In this document: piece by piece, positions 1 to 8,947 of the stretch
How positions within the stretch are numbered: the first letter of the stretch is position 1
How the letters are laid out: every line of letters starts with the position of its first letter
Source of the DNA: Paenibacillus sp. FSL R5-0623
GTDB taxonomy: Bacteria; Bacillota; Bacilli; Paenibacillales; Paenibacillaceae
NCBI RefSeq assembly: GCF_037974265.1
Contig: NZ_CP150233.1
Span: 1,054,001-1,118,000 of the forward strand
Reading direction: 5' to 3'
DNA length: 64,000 bases
Notes under the pieces: model-generated
The model's input: the letters and a program-made list of their open reading frames with translations, nothing else
Told to the model about the DNA's origin: nothing
The model's database searches: none
Position numbers and translations under genes: made by a program

Positions 1-195
1 GCAGGGGTTGATGTTCGTTGTCGTGATATCCGCACGCTGATCTCCAGAGAAGAAGGGGGCATTCTGGAAGTGAACGCCTTGCCAGATCTGACACACCACG
101 TGTTTCCCCATGGGGGGACAACTCGTGATGTGGTTCGGTTATACCTGGAATACTTGTGTCAGGAACAACTTGAATATAAGTCATATAACTTATAA
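1..195 (+). CDS. ATP-grasp ligase family protein, C-terminal fragment (5' end outside window)
   Basis: Frame 1 is open from the window edge to a TAA at 193-195 and encodes the last 64 residues of a protein. The segment ILEVNALPDLTHHVFPHGG matches the end of the ATP-grasp fold of D-Ala-D-Ala ligase-like enzymes: metal-binding E-x-N, then a loop with Pro, His and Gly. Such enzymes join a carboxylate to an amine or other nucleophile using ATP. Only 168 bases, with no clear terminator, separate it from the siderophore operon, so it may belong to that pathway; this is inference. The substrate cannot be told from the fragment. Confidence 0.65.
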   Translation, partial: AGVDVRCRDIRTLISREEGGILEVNALPDLTHHVFPHGGTTRDVVRLYLEYLCQEQLEYKSYNL

Positions 196-362
196 CAACG
201 GATAGATGACAATATATAACGGATATCAGATAACAGATACCCTTATTTATAATTCGGGCCTTGCCTGATTTTGAATCAATACCATGCGATATGCAAAATG
301 CAGAACAAGAAATCACAGGCAGCAGTTAAGCCTGAATCGATGATAAGGAGCGTTAGAAGGCT

Positions 363-1718
363 ATGTCAGTAGAGGTGCAGACGGAATATCTGAAGATGCA
401 AAATGAGAAGGAGTCCAATGCAAGATCGTACCCCAGACATTTCCCACTTGTCATTAACAAGGCCCATGGGGTGAAGATTACCGATACGGAAGGCCGCGTA
501 TTCTACGACTGCCTGGCTGGTGCAGGAACATTGGCACTGGGGCATAACCATGACACGGTGGTCAATGCCATTCGCGATGTTCTGGATCAGCAGATTCCGC
601 TTCATACACTGGATTTGGCAACACCGCTGAAGCTTGAATATATGCAAGAACTGTTCTCCATTCTTCCGGCAGAGATGCGAGATAAAGCCAAAATCCAGTT
701 CTGTGGTCCAACGGGGGCCGATGCAGTAGAAGCAGCCATTAAGCTGGTCAAACATGCTACAGGTGGCAAGTCTATTCTTGCCTTTCAGGGAGGTTATCAC
801 GGTTCAACCCAAGCGACCATGTCGATGAGTGGCAACCTGAGCAAGAAACAACATCTGCAAAGCTTGCTACCCGATGTTCATTTCCTGCCGTTTCCTTATG
901 AATACCGCTGCCCATTTGGTGTTGGTGAAGGCATGACGGCCCGGTTGAGCGCACAGTATATCGAGAACTTGCTCGATGATTGCGAGAGCGGTATTGCGGC
1001 ACCGTGTGGGGTCATTGTGGAGACGGTGCAGGGTGAAGGTGGAGCCATTCCGGCAGATATCGAATGGCTGAGGGAGCTGCGCCGAATCACGGCAGAGCGA
1101 AGCATTCCGCTTATCATCGACGAAGTGCAGACAGGCATCGGACGGACAGGGCGAATGTTTTCGTTCGAACATGCCGGGATTGTACCTGATGTAATAATCT
1201 GCTCCAAAGCAGTTGGCGGAAGTCTGCCCATGTCTGTCGTCATCTATAAGGAAGAGTTTGATCAATGGCAACCTGGTGCACACACAGGCACGTTCCGTGG
1301 CAATCAACTAGCCATGGCAGCGGGACTTGCGACACTTCGTTATATTCGGGAACAGGATGTTTTGAACAACGTGCATCTACGCAGTGAGCAGTTCATGAAT
1401 CAACTGAATGTAATGAAAGAGCGGTATGCAGAGATGGGTGATGTGCGAGGCAGAGGACTGATGATTGGCGTTGAGGTAGTTGATCCAATGGGACGCAAGG
1501 ATCGTCTGGGTCATTATCTGCCTAATGGTGCGCTGGCTGAGTCTATTCAGCGTGAATGTTTCAAGAATGGAGTAATTGTGGAACTGGGTGGGCGTCATTC
1601 AGCTGTTGTTCGTTTTCTGCCGCCGCTGAATATTACAGAGCAAGAATCGGGTGCAATCCTTGCGATCTTTGAGAAATCGGTAGCTGAAGCGATTGCCTTA
1701 GCAACAGCCGCATGGTGA
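363..1718 (+). CDS. Diaminobutyrate--2-oxoglutarate aminotransferase (AcsF/RhbA-like)
   Basis: A class III PLP aminotransferase of 451 residues, the usual length for the EctB/Dat/AcsF/RhbA group, which makes L-2,4-diaminobutyrate from aspartate semialdehyde and glutamate. Visible features are the glycine-rich FCGPTGADAVEAAIKL segment, the cofactor-binding Asp near 253 in IIDEVQTGIGRTG and the Schiff-base Lys near 282 in ICSKAVGGSLP. It is the first complete gene of the siderophore operon and overlaps the MFS gene by 7 bases. In this setting it should supply Dab as a siderophore building block, replacing the SbnA/SbnB diaminopropionate route of staphyloferrin B. The exact amino acid product is inferred. 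Confidence 0.88.
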   Translation: MSVEVQTEYLKMQNEKESNARSYPRHFPLVINKAHGVKITDTEGRVFYDCLAGAGTLALGHNHDTVVNAIRDVLDQQIPLHTLDLATPLKLEYMQELFSILPAEMRDKAKIQFCGPTGADAVEAAIKLVKHATGGKSILAFQGGYHGSTQATMSMSGNLSKKQHLQSLLPDVHFLPFPYEYRCPFGVGEGMTARLSAQYIENLLDDCESGIAAPCGVIVETVQGEGGAIPADIEWLRELRRITAERSIPLIIDEVQTGIGRTGRMFSFEHAGIVPDVIICSKAVGGSLPMSVVIYKEEFDQWQPGAHTGTFRGNQLAMAAGLATLRYIREQDVLNNVHLRSEQFMNQLNVMKERYAEMGDVRGRGLMIGVEVVDPMGRKDRLGHYLPNGALAESIQRECFKNGVIVELGGRHSAVVRFLPPLNITEQESGAILAIFEKSVAEAIALATAAW

Positions 1719-3145
1719 AGCTTTCCCTGATGAAGAGGCATGCAGTATTACTTGCGATTCTGATCGGTGCCTTTTCGCTGGTACTGACCAACAGTGCATT
1801 TAACCTGCTGCTGCCTTATTTTGTGCAATATTATCAGATCTCTACGACAGCAGGCGGATGGATCATTGCCTTATACATGCTGGCTATGACGTTAACAATG
1901 CCGCTGGCTTCCCTGATCGTAGACCGACTGGGGCGTAAGCAGACGTATATGTTGGGCATCAGCATCTATGGACTGTTCTCGGTGGCGGGTGCGTTGTTTT
2001 ATCACTCTATTGAAGTACTCTTGCTGGTTCGTTTCATGCATGGGGTTGCCGCGGGGCTGATGATTCCGTTATCACTTGTGCTGTTGTTTGATGTATACGG
2101 ACCGGAGGTAAGGGGGCGAATTACCGGAGCGTGGGGCTTGCTGCTTATGCTCGCTCCGGCTGCCGGACCAACACTGGGTGGTTTCATCATTCAGTATGGA
2201 CGGCTTGAAATGTTGTTCTGGCTTAACGTGCCACTGGCTATATTCTCGTTGATCGGGTGCGGTCGAGTCATTCAGACCTATATCCCTGCCCGTAGGAAAA
2301 AATGGCATCCATCCAGTGTCATGCTGCTGATCTGTGCGGTAGGTGCCCTTAGTCTGGGGGTACAGTTGTACGCGAGTCCTGTCGTGGTGGTATGGGTACC
2401 TTGGCTGCTGATTGCACTGGGTGTGGTATTACTCATTCGTTTTATCCAGACAGAGAACGGTCGCAAGGAACCATTGATCCGATACCAGTTGCTGCGGCGT
2501 AATGCTGTATTTCCGCTGACCGTGCTGATCTCGACGATTCAGGATTGTGTCATGTTTGGCGTGATATTTGCATTGCCACTATTGTTCCAGGACGTCTTCC
2601 ACCTGTCACCGGCCCTATCCGGTGCATTGTTTATTCCCTTGTCGATCTGTACAAGTCTATTCATGTGGATTGGCGGCAGCTTGCTGGATCGTGGTCGGTC
2701 CATACATTTTATCGCATGGGGCACATTGTTGGTGTCCATATCGATCCTGTCGTTTGCAGTTCTGCCGATGGGAGCATCGATCTGGATTATCGGTATACTC
2801 ATGGCTTGTCGGGGAGTCGGCGTTGGTCTGTCAGGCATGAGCATCTCTGCGATTGGTCTGCAAGCATTACCAGACGAAGACATGCACGAAGGGTCGGTGT
2901 TATCAACCACGATTGAGCGTCTGGCTTCTTCGTTTGCGGTGATGGGCATGACCCTGTATTACGATATGCGTTGGCAATGGCTTGCCGGGGCAGGAACGTC
3001 CTTGGAGATGGCAAAATGGGGGGTGCTCAAAGAGATCTGTATCGGACTTGGCTGCGCCATACTGCTTACACTTCCCCTGGTCTTACTTATAACCCGAAAG
3101 AAGGTTGGCATCATTGTTCGAGATGGAAAACAAGCTCCGGTCTGA
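1712..3145 (+). CDS. MFS efflux transporter, probable siderophore exporter (SbnD/YhcA-like)
   Basis: A 477-residue membrane protein with about 14 hydrophobic segments, typical of the DHA2-type drug-proton antiporters. The loop motif LIVDRLGRKQTYMLG (around residue 70) is the MFS signature after helix 2. It overlaps the aminotransferase gene upstream and the first NIS synthetase gene downstream, so it is translationally coupled to siderophore synthesis. SbnD of Staphylococcus and YhcA of the achromobactin cluster hold the same place, which supports export of the finished siderophore. The substrate is inferred from context only. Confidence 0.85.
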   Translation: MVKLSLMKRHAVLLAILIGAFSLVLTNSAFNLLLPYFVQYYQISTTAGGWIIALYMLAMTLTMPLASLIVDRLGRKQTYMLGISIYGLFSVAGALFYHSIEVLLLVRFMHGVAAGLMIPLSLVLLFDVYGPEVRGRITGAWGLLLMLAPAAGPTLGGFIIQYGRLEMLFWLNVPLAIFSLIGCGRVIQTYIPARRKKWHPSSVMLLICAVGALSLGVQLYASPVVVVWVPWLLIALGVVLLIRFIQTENGRKEPLIRYQLLRRNAVFPLTVLISTIQDCVMFGVIFALPLLFQDVFHLSPALSGALFIPLSICTSLFMWIGGSLLDRGRSIHFIAWGTLLVSISILSFAVLPMGASIWIIGILMACRGVGVGLSGMSISAIGLQALPDEDMHEGSVLSTTIERLASSFAVMGMTLYYDMRWQWLAGAGTSLEMAKWGVLKEICIGLGCAILLTLPLVLLITRKKVGIIVRDGKQAPV

Positions 3146-4910
3146 GGCTGAGCAGCAGGCCCATGAACATTCGTGCAAGCTGCTGCTGAACTGTTACATC
3201 CGTGAGCTTGCGTTAGAGAAGGAAAATGATATTTGGATCAGTCCAAATATGCTGACGTACACTGTTGCTTTTCAAGCTAGTAGGGTGAAGGTGACAGGGC
3301 GCTTGTCTTATTATTCTGCCATGGGGGAGCATGAATACCTCAGTATGGAATCTGGCGGGAAAGTGGTGGATTATCGCGACCTGGTTCGCTGGATCACATC
3401 TGAGCTAAGCGGGAATGGGGCACAGGGAGCGAGTGCGGATCAACATGGAATGATGAAAAGTGTGATGGAAATGAAGCGTTCACTTGAGGTGGATATTGTA
3501 CATCCATTGGATGAGAATACGAATCGCGTAGAGGCTGCGTATGCCAGAGATTTTGCACAAAAGGTAGATAACAGTGTGGGTAATCTTACGTTGTATATCG
3601 AACAAGCAGCTGGTCTCGACATCCACGACTACTGTACATCTGAACAGTCACTGTTGTATGGTCATCCGTTTCACCCGTTCCCGAAGAACTCCAAAGGCTT
3701 CAGCGAGCAGGATGTGCAGAAGTACAGTCCGGAGTTACGGACATCATTTCAACTCTGTTATATCGCCGTGAGACAGGATGTCTATGTACAGGAATGGGCC
3801 GATGACGAGGCAACCATGGATTTGCATGACCTCCTGCGGAGCCATGTGGAGCCTGTTTTAAAAGAAAAGAGTGAAATGTATGGGCTACTGCCCGTCCATC
3901 CATGGCAATATGCGTACATATCACGGTTGACCGAGGTACAGTCTTATCTTCGAGATGAAAAATTAATTCTGCTTGGTAGTACGGGGCCTACCGTCTATCC
4001 AACCTCTTCGGTTCGTACGGTTTATGTTCCCGCATGGAACTGCAATATCAAGCTGTCACTGAATATGCAGATCACCAACATGATTCGCACCAACAGTGCT
4101 GAGCAGATGCGCAGAACACTGGATGCCTCCAAGTACGTCAGGCAGCATGACTGCTTCGGTGCTGAACCGAACACACATATTGCGTATGAGACGGGTGTAG
4201 CGACTTGTACTTTTGAAGATGAAGAGTTAACCAGTCTGTTTACGATAGCTTATCGGCCCATTGAGTTTGATGTTGAGAATACGTATGTCTTATCCAGTCT
4301 GGTTGAAGCACCACTTCCCGGGATGCGTTCTAGGTTGATGACGATGCTGGGTGGTGGACGTGACATTGCCGAGCGTTGGCTGGATCGTTATCTGGCATGT
4401 TCTCTGCTGCCAATTGTACGGGCGGCGGGTGAGAAAGGCATTCATTTTGAAGCCCATTTGCAGAATACCCTTGTGACCTTAAAGGATGGGTTGCCTGTGG
4501 ATTTTATCGTCCGCGATCTGGAAGGGGTCAGTGTGGATGAGGAACTTATAAGTGAGCAGGATCGTGCTGCGTCCGATTTATTATTTTATTCGCGAGAGAA
4601 AGCCTGGGCGCGGACTTCTTACTATTTTATCGTTAATCATCTGGGTTCTCTAATTCATGCAATGGCGCGAGATGTGAACGTATCCGAGGAGCATTTCTGG
4701 AAGCAGGTACGTGAGGTACTTGTGGATGAACTGGAACGAACGGGCAATGCATATGTGCAACATCTGCTGACAACGGATGCTTTTCTGGCCAAACAAAACT
4801 TGGTGAGTTGTCTAAGAGGGATCAGCCAGACCCCGGCCTACGTGCCGGTGAGCAATGTAATGAAACGAATGGGGAGTGAAGTACGTGGGAGTCGTGGGAT
4901 ACAGGGCTGA
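3114..4910 (+). CDS. NIS siderophore synthetase, IucA/IucC family (first)
   Basis: An IucA/IucC-type synthetase of about 600 residues that adenylates a carboxylate of citrate or a citryl intermediate and condenses it with an amine or alcohol. Family marks are YGHPFHPFPKNSKGF, the GLLPVHPWQY segment, a TSSVRT motif, and near the C-terminus HFEAHLQNTLV and DFIVRDLEGVS, which form the ATP and citrate pocket. The start is uncertain. TTG at 3114 lies 9 bases after AAGAAGG; TTG 3105 and ATG 3123 are alternatives. All three lie inside the end of the MFS gene. Its position after the MFS gene parallels sbnE. Which condensation step it performs cannot be assigned from sequence alone. Confidence 0.87.
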   Translation: MFEMENKLRSEAEQQAHEHSCKLLLNCYIRELALEKENDIWISPNMLTYTVAFQASRVKVTGRLSYYSAMGEHEYLSMESGGKVVDYRDLVRWITSELSGNGAQGASADQHGMMKSVMEMKRSLEVDIVHPLDENTNRVEAAYARDFAQKVDNSVGNLTLYIEQAAGLDIHDYCTSEQSLLYGHPFHPFPKNSKGFSEQDVQKYSPELRTSFQLCYIAVRQDVYVQEWADDEATMDLHDLLRSHVEPVLKEKSEMYGLLPVHPWQYAYISRLTEVQSYLRDEKLILLGSTGPTVYPTSSVRTVYVPAWNCNIKLSLNMQITNMIRTNSAEQMRRTLDASKYVRQHDCFGAEPNTHIAYETGVATCTFEDEELTSLFTIAYRPIEFDVENTYVLSSLVEAPLPGMRSRLMTMLGGGRDIAERWLDRYLACSLLPIVRAAGEKGIHFEAHLQNTLVTLKDGLPVDFIVRDLEGVSVDEELISEQDRAASDLLFYSREKAWARTSYYFIVNHLGSLIHAMARDVNVSEEHFWKQVREVLVDELERTGNAYVQHLLTTDAFLAKQNLVSCLRGISQTPAYVPVSNVMKRMGSEVRGSRGIQG

Positions 4911-6867
4911 AGCAGGCGGCAGGACAGAAGCAGTCTACGTGGGTGTACAGGAACGGATCATGCGGCAGACGTTGGAGGCGATGTGGTTCGAAGGCATTCT
5001 GGACAGTCAGGTAAGTGGGAGCGAATGGCGAACCGAAGGACTTACATCGTCAGGGAAACCTGTGGCGTACACGTGTGAAGCCGAACGGAAGTTTTCATTT
5101 GGCCGGGTGAAGGTGAAGAAGGGTTCGATCCAAAGAGAAGGCATACCTTGCACCGATCTGGATCTGTTTCTGGAGGAAATTGTGCTGAACTCGTTGAAGG
5201 GTGCAAATGTGACGGCTTTTATCCAGGAACTTCTCGAAACGATGGCAAAGGATAGTCAGTGCCGGGCGATATTGCACATGAACATTCCGAGGGAGGATCG
5301 GTATTATGATGCGCTCGAAAGTCACATGACCGACGGTCATCTGTACCACCCGAGTTACAAGTCGAGACTGGGATTTTCTCTGAAAGACAATCTGGCCTAT
5401 GGCCCTGAATTTAACACGGAAGTTTCATTAGTCTGGGTTGCTGTGAACAAAGAATTGGCTCAGACCGCTGTATCCGCGGGGTATAGCTCTGAAAAACTGG
5501 TGGGGCAACATCTGACCGCAGAGGATATGCAGCGATTTCAACAGATACTGCAACAACAAGGTCTTACGGACATGGGCGAGAACGTCAACGCATATGCGGC
5601 GAGTGCAGATCAGCTTGGGAGCAGTGCCGAGGTTGGTGAAATAACAGCTGTTCAAGATAGCTTAATAGGCTCTAGCGTTGGAGGTAAAGGCAGCAAGGTG
5701 GATGGGGAAATAAGAGGTTCTGACGCGGATGATCGCTATGTGTTTATTCCGGTTCATCCGTGGCAGTGGGAGCATCAGTTGGAGTCGGTATATGCCCGTC
5801 AACTGATGGATGGGGACATCGTGTATCTTGGTCCATCGTCTTCGCCCTATCGTGCGCAGCAGTCGATCCGTTCACTGTCGAACCGGGTGAACCCGGAAGC
5901 CCCTTACATCAAGCTGGCCCTCAGCATCACCAACACGTCGAGCACACGCATTCTGGCACAGCATACCACCCAGAACGCACCGCTGATCAGCGACTGGCTG
6001 GATAATCTCGTTCGTGATGATGAGCTGTTGCAGCAGGCGCAGTTTGGCATTTTGAAAGAAATCATGGGACTATCGTTCCGTTATGAGCAGTTGCCTGCAA
6101 CGCAGTATGGACGGGCCTACGGCACACTCGGTGCGATCTGGCGGGAGAATGTATCGGTTCATCTGAAGGAAGGCGAGACGGCGTGGCCGCTGAATGCGCT
6201 GATGTTGGTGCAGCCAGATGGTGTTCCGTTTATCCAGGATGCTGTAGAACGACATGGTGTGGAAAAGTGGAGCGAGGTCCTTGTTCGCACAGTTACACTG
6301 CCGATTATCCATCTGCTCTATGCACACGGAATTGCGCTGGAATCACATGCTCAGAATATCATTTTGGTACTGGAAGACGATCTGCCGAAACGAATGATTA
6401 TCAAGGATCTGCATGATGGTGTTCGCTATGTACCGGATCAACTGTTGCACCCGGAACGGGCACCGAAGCTGAACCCCGAGCCGGAAACTCATCGCAAGTT
6501 CAATCGGTACTCCTTCATTTATGCAGGAGATGTGTCGGAAGTCCGTGACTATACGTATGATGCGTTCTTTTTTATCTGCATGACGGATATCGCGCTGGCT
6601 TTGGAGAAGTTCGGGCTGTCGGAGGAAGCCTTCTGGCAGCTGTGCGCAGGTGTAATTGTAGATTATCAGAATCAGCACCCGGAGTACGAAGCACGATTCG
6701 CTGCATTTGACCTTTTTGCCGAAGATGCACTGATCGAAGAGATGACCAAGCGCCGTCTGTATGGGGATGGGGAGTTATATTTCCGCAAGGCGAGCAATCC
6801 GCTCAAGATATCAAAGGATGTACTTGATTCAAAGAGGACACCCGAATTAAAGGGAATCGTCGAATGA
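4876..6867 (+). CDS. NIS siderophore synthetase, IucA/IucC family (second, with low-complexity insert)
   Basis: A second IucA/IucC synthetase, 663 residues from a GTG at 4876 that follows GGGGAG; ATG 4960 is an alternative start nearer the usual MRQTLEA beginning. Conserved parts are GHLYHPSYKSRLGFS, IPVHPWQWEH, the AQQSIRSLSNR loop, KLALSITNTSSTRIL, LESHAQNIILVLED and KDLHDGVRYV. It is about 60 residues longer than most relatives because of a Gly/Ser/Asp-rich stretch (about residues 236-285) just before the VHPWQW motif. It overlaps both neighbours (35 bases upstream, ATGA downstream). Its position matches sbnF. The acyl acceptor is not known. Confidence 0.87.
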   Translation: MKYVGVVGYRAEAGGRTEAVYVGVQERIMRQTLEAMWFEGILDSQVSGSEWRTEGLTSSGKPVAYTCEAERKFSFGRVKVKKGSIQREGIPCTDLDLFLEEIVLNSLKGANVTAFIQELLETMAKDSQCRAILHMNIPREDRYYDALESHMTDGHLYHPSYKSRLGFSLKDNLAYGPEFNTEVSLVWVAVNKELAQTAVSAGYSSEKLVGQHLTAEDMQRFQQILQQQGLTDMGENVNAYAASADQLGSSAEVGEITAVQDSLIGSSVGGKGSKVDGEIRGSDADDRYVFIPVHPWQWEHQLESVYARQLMDGDIVYLGPSSSPYRAQQSIRSLSNRVNPEAPYIKLALSITNTSSTRILAQHTTQNAPLISDWLDNLVRDDELLQQAQFGILKEIMGLSFRYEQLPATQYGRAYGTLGAIWRENVSVHLKEGETAWPLNALMLVQPDGVPFIQDAVERHGVEKWSEVLVRTVTLPIIHLLYAHGIALESHAQNIILVLEDDLPKRMIIKDLHDGVRYVPDQLLHPERAPKLNPEPETHRKFNRYSFIYAGDVSEVRDYTYDAFFFICMTDIALALEKFGLSEEAFWQLCAGVIVDYQNQHPEYEARFAAFDLFAEDALIEEMTKRRLYGDGELYFRKASNPLKISKDVLDSKRTPELKGIVE

Positions 6868-7640
6868 GGATTAATACGCTGAAGGAAAAGATTGCACGCA
6901 AACAGCCTGTTTATGGCCTTTTTGTATCGATCCCGCACCCGGTCATCATTGAGATGATCGGACATGCAGAATATGACTTTGTCATTATTGATCTGGAACA
7001 TGCCGCAACATCGATGGAATCGGTAGAAGAGTTAATTCGGGCTGCGGAACTGGTCGGCCTAACCCCGTTGGTTCGGATCTCGAAAGTGGAACGAGCGGAG
7101 ATTCTGAAAGTGCTGGACTGTGGCGCACAGGGCATTGTCATTCCACATGTCGAGCAACTGGAGCAAGTGGAAGTAGCGGTTCGTCACGCCTACTATCATC
7201 CGGTTGGCATGCGCAGCTTGAATAGTGGCCGTCCTGGTGTATTCGGGAAATATCCGCTCACCGGATACATTGAAGAAGCGAACGAACAAGTGATGCTTGT
7301 CCCTATGATCGAAAGTGTGGAGGGCGTGCGGCAAAGTGCACAGATTCTGTCTCACCCACAGGTGAGTTTTGTATTGGAAGGAGCGGCTGATCTGTCGCAA
7401 TCTCTCGGTGTGCCATGGCAGACAGAGCACTCGGATGTGAGACGTGCACTGCATGAATTGCATGCTACTGCCCAACAGTGCGAAGTACCTTATGCAACGG
7501 TCACGAGAGGCGTGGATGACATGTCGCTCTGGGTTGAGCGGGGAGTACATATATACGTGCTTGGTGATGATCGGAATACGGCGTTTCGGGCGTATGCCCA
7601 AAAACGGAATGACTACAGGAATGCGGGTGGGCAGATATGA
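6864..7640 (+). CDS. HpcH/HpaI aldolase-family citrate synthase (SbnG/AcsB-like)
   Basis: A 258-residue TIM-barrel protein of the HpcH/HpaI aldolase family. The metal ligands expected for the family are visible: Glu in VPMIESVEG and Asp in LEGAADLSQSLG. The substrate-binding Arg is probably in PLVRISKV. The GAADLSQSLG form and its place between NIS synthetase and decarboxylase genes match SbnG, a dedicated citrate synthase that condenses oxaloacetate with acetyl-CoA for staphyloferrin B, and AcsB of achromobactin. It would give the operon its own citrate supply, independent of the TCA cycle. It overlaps both flanking genes by ATGA. Confidence 0.85.
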   Translation: MRINTLKEKIARKQPVYGLFVSIPHPVIIEMIGHAEYDFVIIDLEHAATSMESVEELIRAAELVGLTPLVRISKVERAEILKVLDCGAQGIVIPHVEQLEQVEVAVRHAYYHPVGMRSLNSGRPGVFGKYPLTGYIEEANEQVMLVPMIESVEGVRQSAQILSHPQVSFVLEGAADLSQSLGVPWQTEHSDVRRALHELHATAQQCEVPYATVTRGVDDMSLWVERGVHIYVLGDDRNTAFRAYAQKRNDYRNAGGQI

Positions 7641-8947
7641 AACCTGGTGTATGGCATGCGATTGATGAACTGCAACGCGGGATGGAAGAACCGGTATGTG
7701 CGTACGTTTACGACCTGGCTGGCATTCAGGAACAAGTACGTCAGATGTTGGGCAGCATGCCTGGGAACACACAATTGTTCTACGCCATTAAGGCGAATCC
7801 TGATCCGCGAATCATTGAGGCGTTGCTTCCATATGTAAAGGGCTTTGAAGTGGCTTCAATTGGAGAGCTGCTGAAGGTAAGGGCTGTAAGTCGAGAGGTT
7901 CCGATTCTGTTTGGTGGTCCGGGTAAAAAGGAGAGCGAACTGAGGCTGGCGATTGAGCATGGCGTGAGTTACATCCATGTGGAGAGTCTGCTGGAGCTGC
8001 GGCGCATCATTGGGATTGCGAAAGAGAGAGCGATGGATCAAGAACATGAGCAAGAAAATGAGCCGAAACACAAACAACAGGAGCTAGCGCAGGAGGTTCG
8101 CATTCTGCTCCGAATCAATCTGCGAAGCAGTACGTTACCTCGGACGAAGATTGTCATGGGCGGTGGGCCGAGTCCTTTTGGAATCGATGAAGAGGCAGTG
8201 GAAGAAGCCATTGAACTCATTCGTGTGGAAGGCGCGGGTGTGGTTCGGTTAAGCGGGTTCCATTTCCATTCCTTGTCCAACAATATGGATGCCAGGCTGC
8301 ATGCCGAGATGATCGAGCTGTATTTGCAAAAGGTGGAGCAGTGGCAGCAGCAGTATGATCTACCTATGGAAGTGGTGAATGCAGGAGGTGGATTCGGCGT
8401 CACCTATGATGGCAACCCCGGATTTGACTGGCCTTTATTCACTGCCCTATTGGAACAAAGTGAAGCCAGACAACGCCTTGCCTCATGTGGAGGAGAGTTG
8501 TATTTCGAATCGGGTCGACTGCTGGTGGCAGACCATGGGTATTACGCAGCAGAGGTTACGGATATCAAAACTTCTCATGATCAGTATTTTGCCGTGTTAA
8601 GGGGAGGTACGCATCACAATCGTCTGCCTGCTTCATGGGGTCATAACCATCCGTTTCAAATTATGGAGACGGACCGTTGGAAACACTCGTTTGCCCGTCC
8701 AGAGGTAAGAGATCGTCGAGTCCATATCGTAGGTGAGCTATGCACACCCAAAGATCGCATGCATGCTGCTGCGGAGGTAGCACTGCTGCGCGTGGGAGAT
8801 ATTGTTTTGTTTGAAAAGTCTGGAGCTTATTGCTGGACCATCTCGCATCATGATTTTCTGGGGCATCCGCACCCGGTATTCCATTATCTAACGGAGGACA
8901 ATAATCATGTCAACACTGATGAAACGTTCCAGTCTGCAAGCTGCTGA
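7637..8947 (+). CDS. PLP-dependent decarboxylase, fold type III (SbnH/AcsE-like)
   Basis: A 436-residue alanine racemase-fold decarboxylase related to diaminopimelate and ornithine decarboxylases. The PLP Lys is about residue 52 in LFYAIKANPDPRIIE. The glycine-rich phosphate-binding part is NAGGGFGV, and the catalytic Cys from the partner subunit is in VGELCTPKD. In staphyloferrin B, SbnH decarboxylates a citryl-diaminopropionate intermediate; AcsE is the achromobactin counterpart. Here the substrate may be a citryl-Dab intermediate or Dab itself, giving a 1,3-diaminopropane-type arm. There is a charged Glu/Gln/Lys-rich insert around residues 130-155. It overlaps the next synthetase gene by 41 bases. 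Confidence 0.85.
   Translation: MKPGVWHAIDELQRGMEEPVCAYVYDLAGIQEQVRQMLGSMPGNTQLFYAIKANPDPRIIEALLPYVKGFEVASIGELLKVRAVSREVPILFGGPGKKESELRLAIEHGVSYIHVESLLELRRIIGIAKERAMDQEHEQENEPKHKQQELAQEVRILLRINLRSSTLPRTKIVMGGGPSPFGIDEEAVEEAIELIRVEGAGVVRLSGFHFHSLSNNMDARLHAEMIELYLQKVEQWQQQYDLPMEVVNAGGGFGVTYDGNPGFDWPLFTALLEQSEARQRLASCGGELYFESGRLLVADHGYYAAEVTDIKTSHDQYFAVLRGGTHHNRLPASWGHNHPFQIMETDRWKHSFARPEVRDRRVHIVGELCTPKDRMHAAAEVALLRVGDIVLFEKSGAYCWTISHHDFLGHPHPVFHYLTEDNNHVNTDETFQSASC

Noticed and set aside
195..362. Fur box before the siderophore operon
   Set aside because: The AT-rich gap has short imperfect repeats, but no stretch close enough to the 19-bp GATAATGATAATCATTATC-type operator to call it.
7059..7772. 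237-codon minus-strand frame under the SbnG-like gene
   Set aside because: It is fully antisense to a clear enzyme gene and its boundary with the decarboxylase gene. It is rich in Cys, His and Arg and has no recognisable motif.
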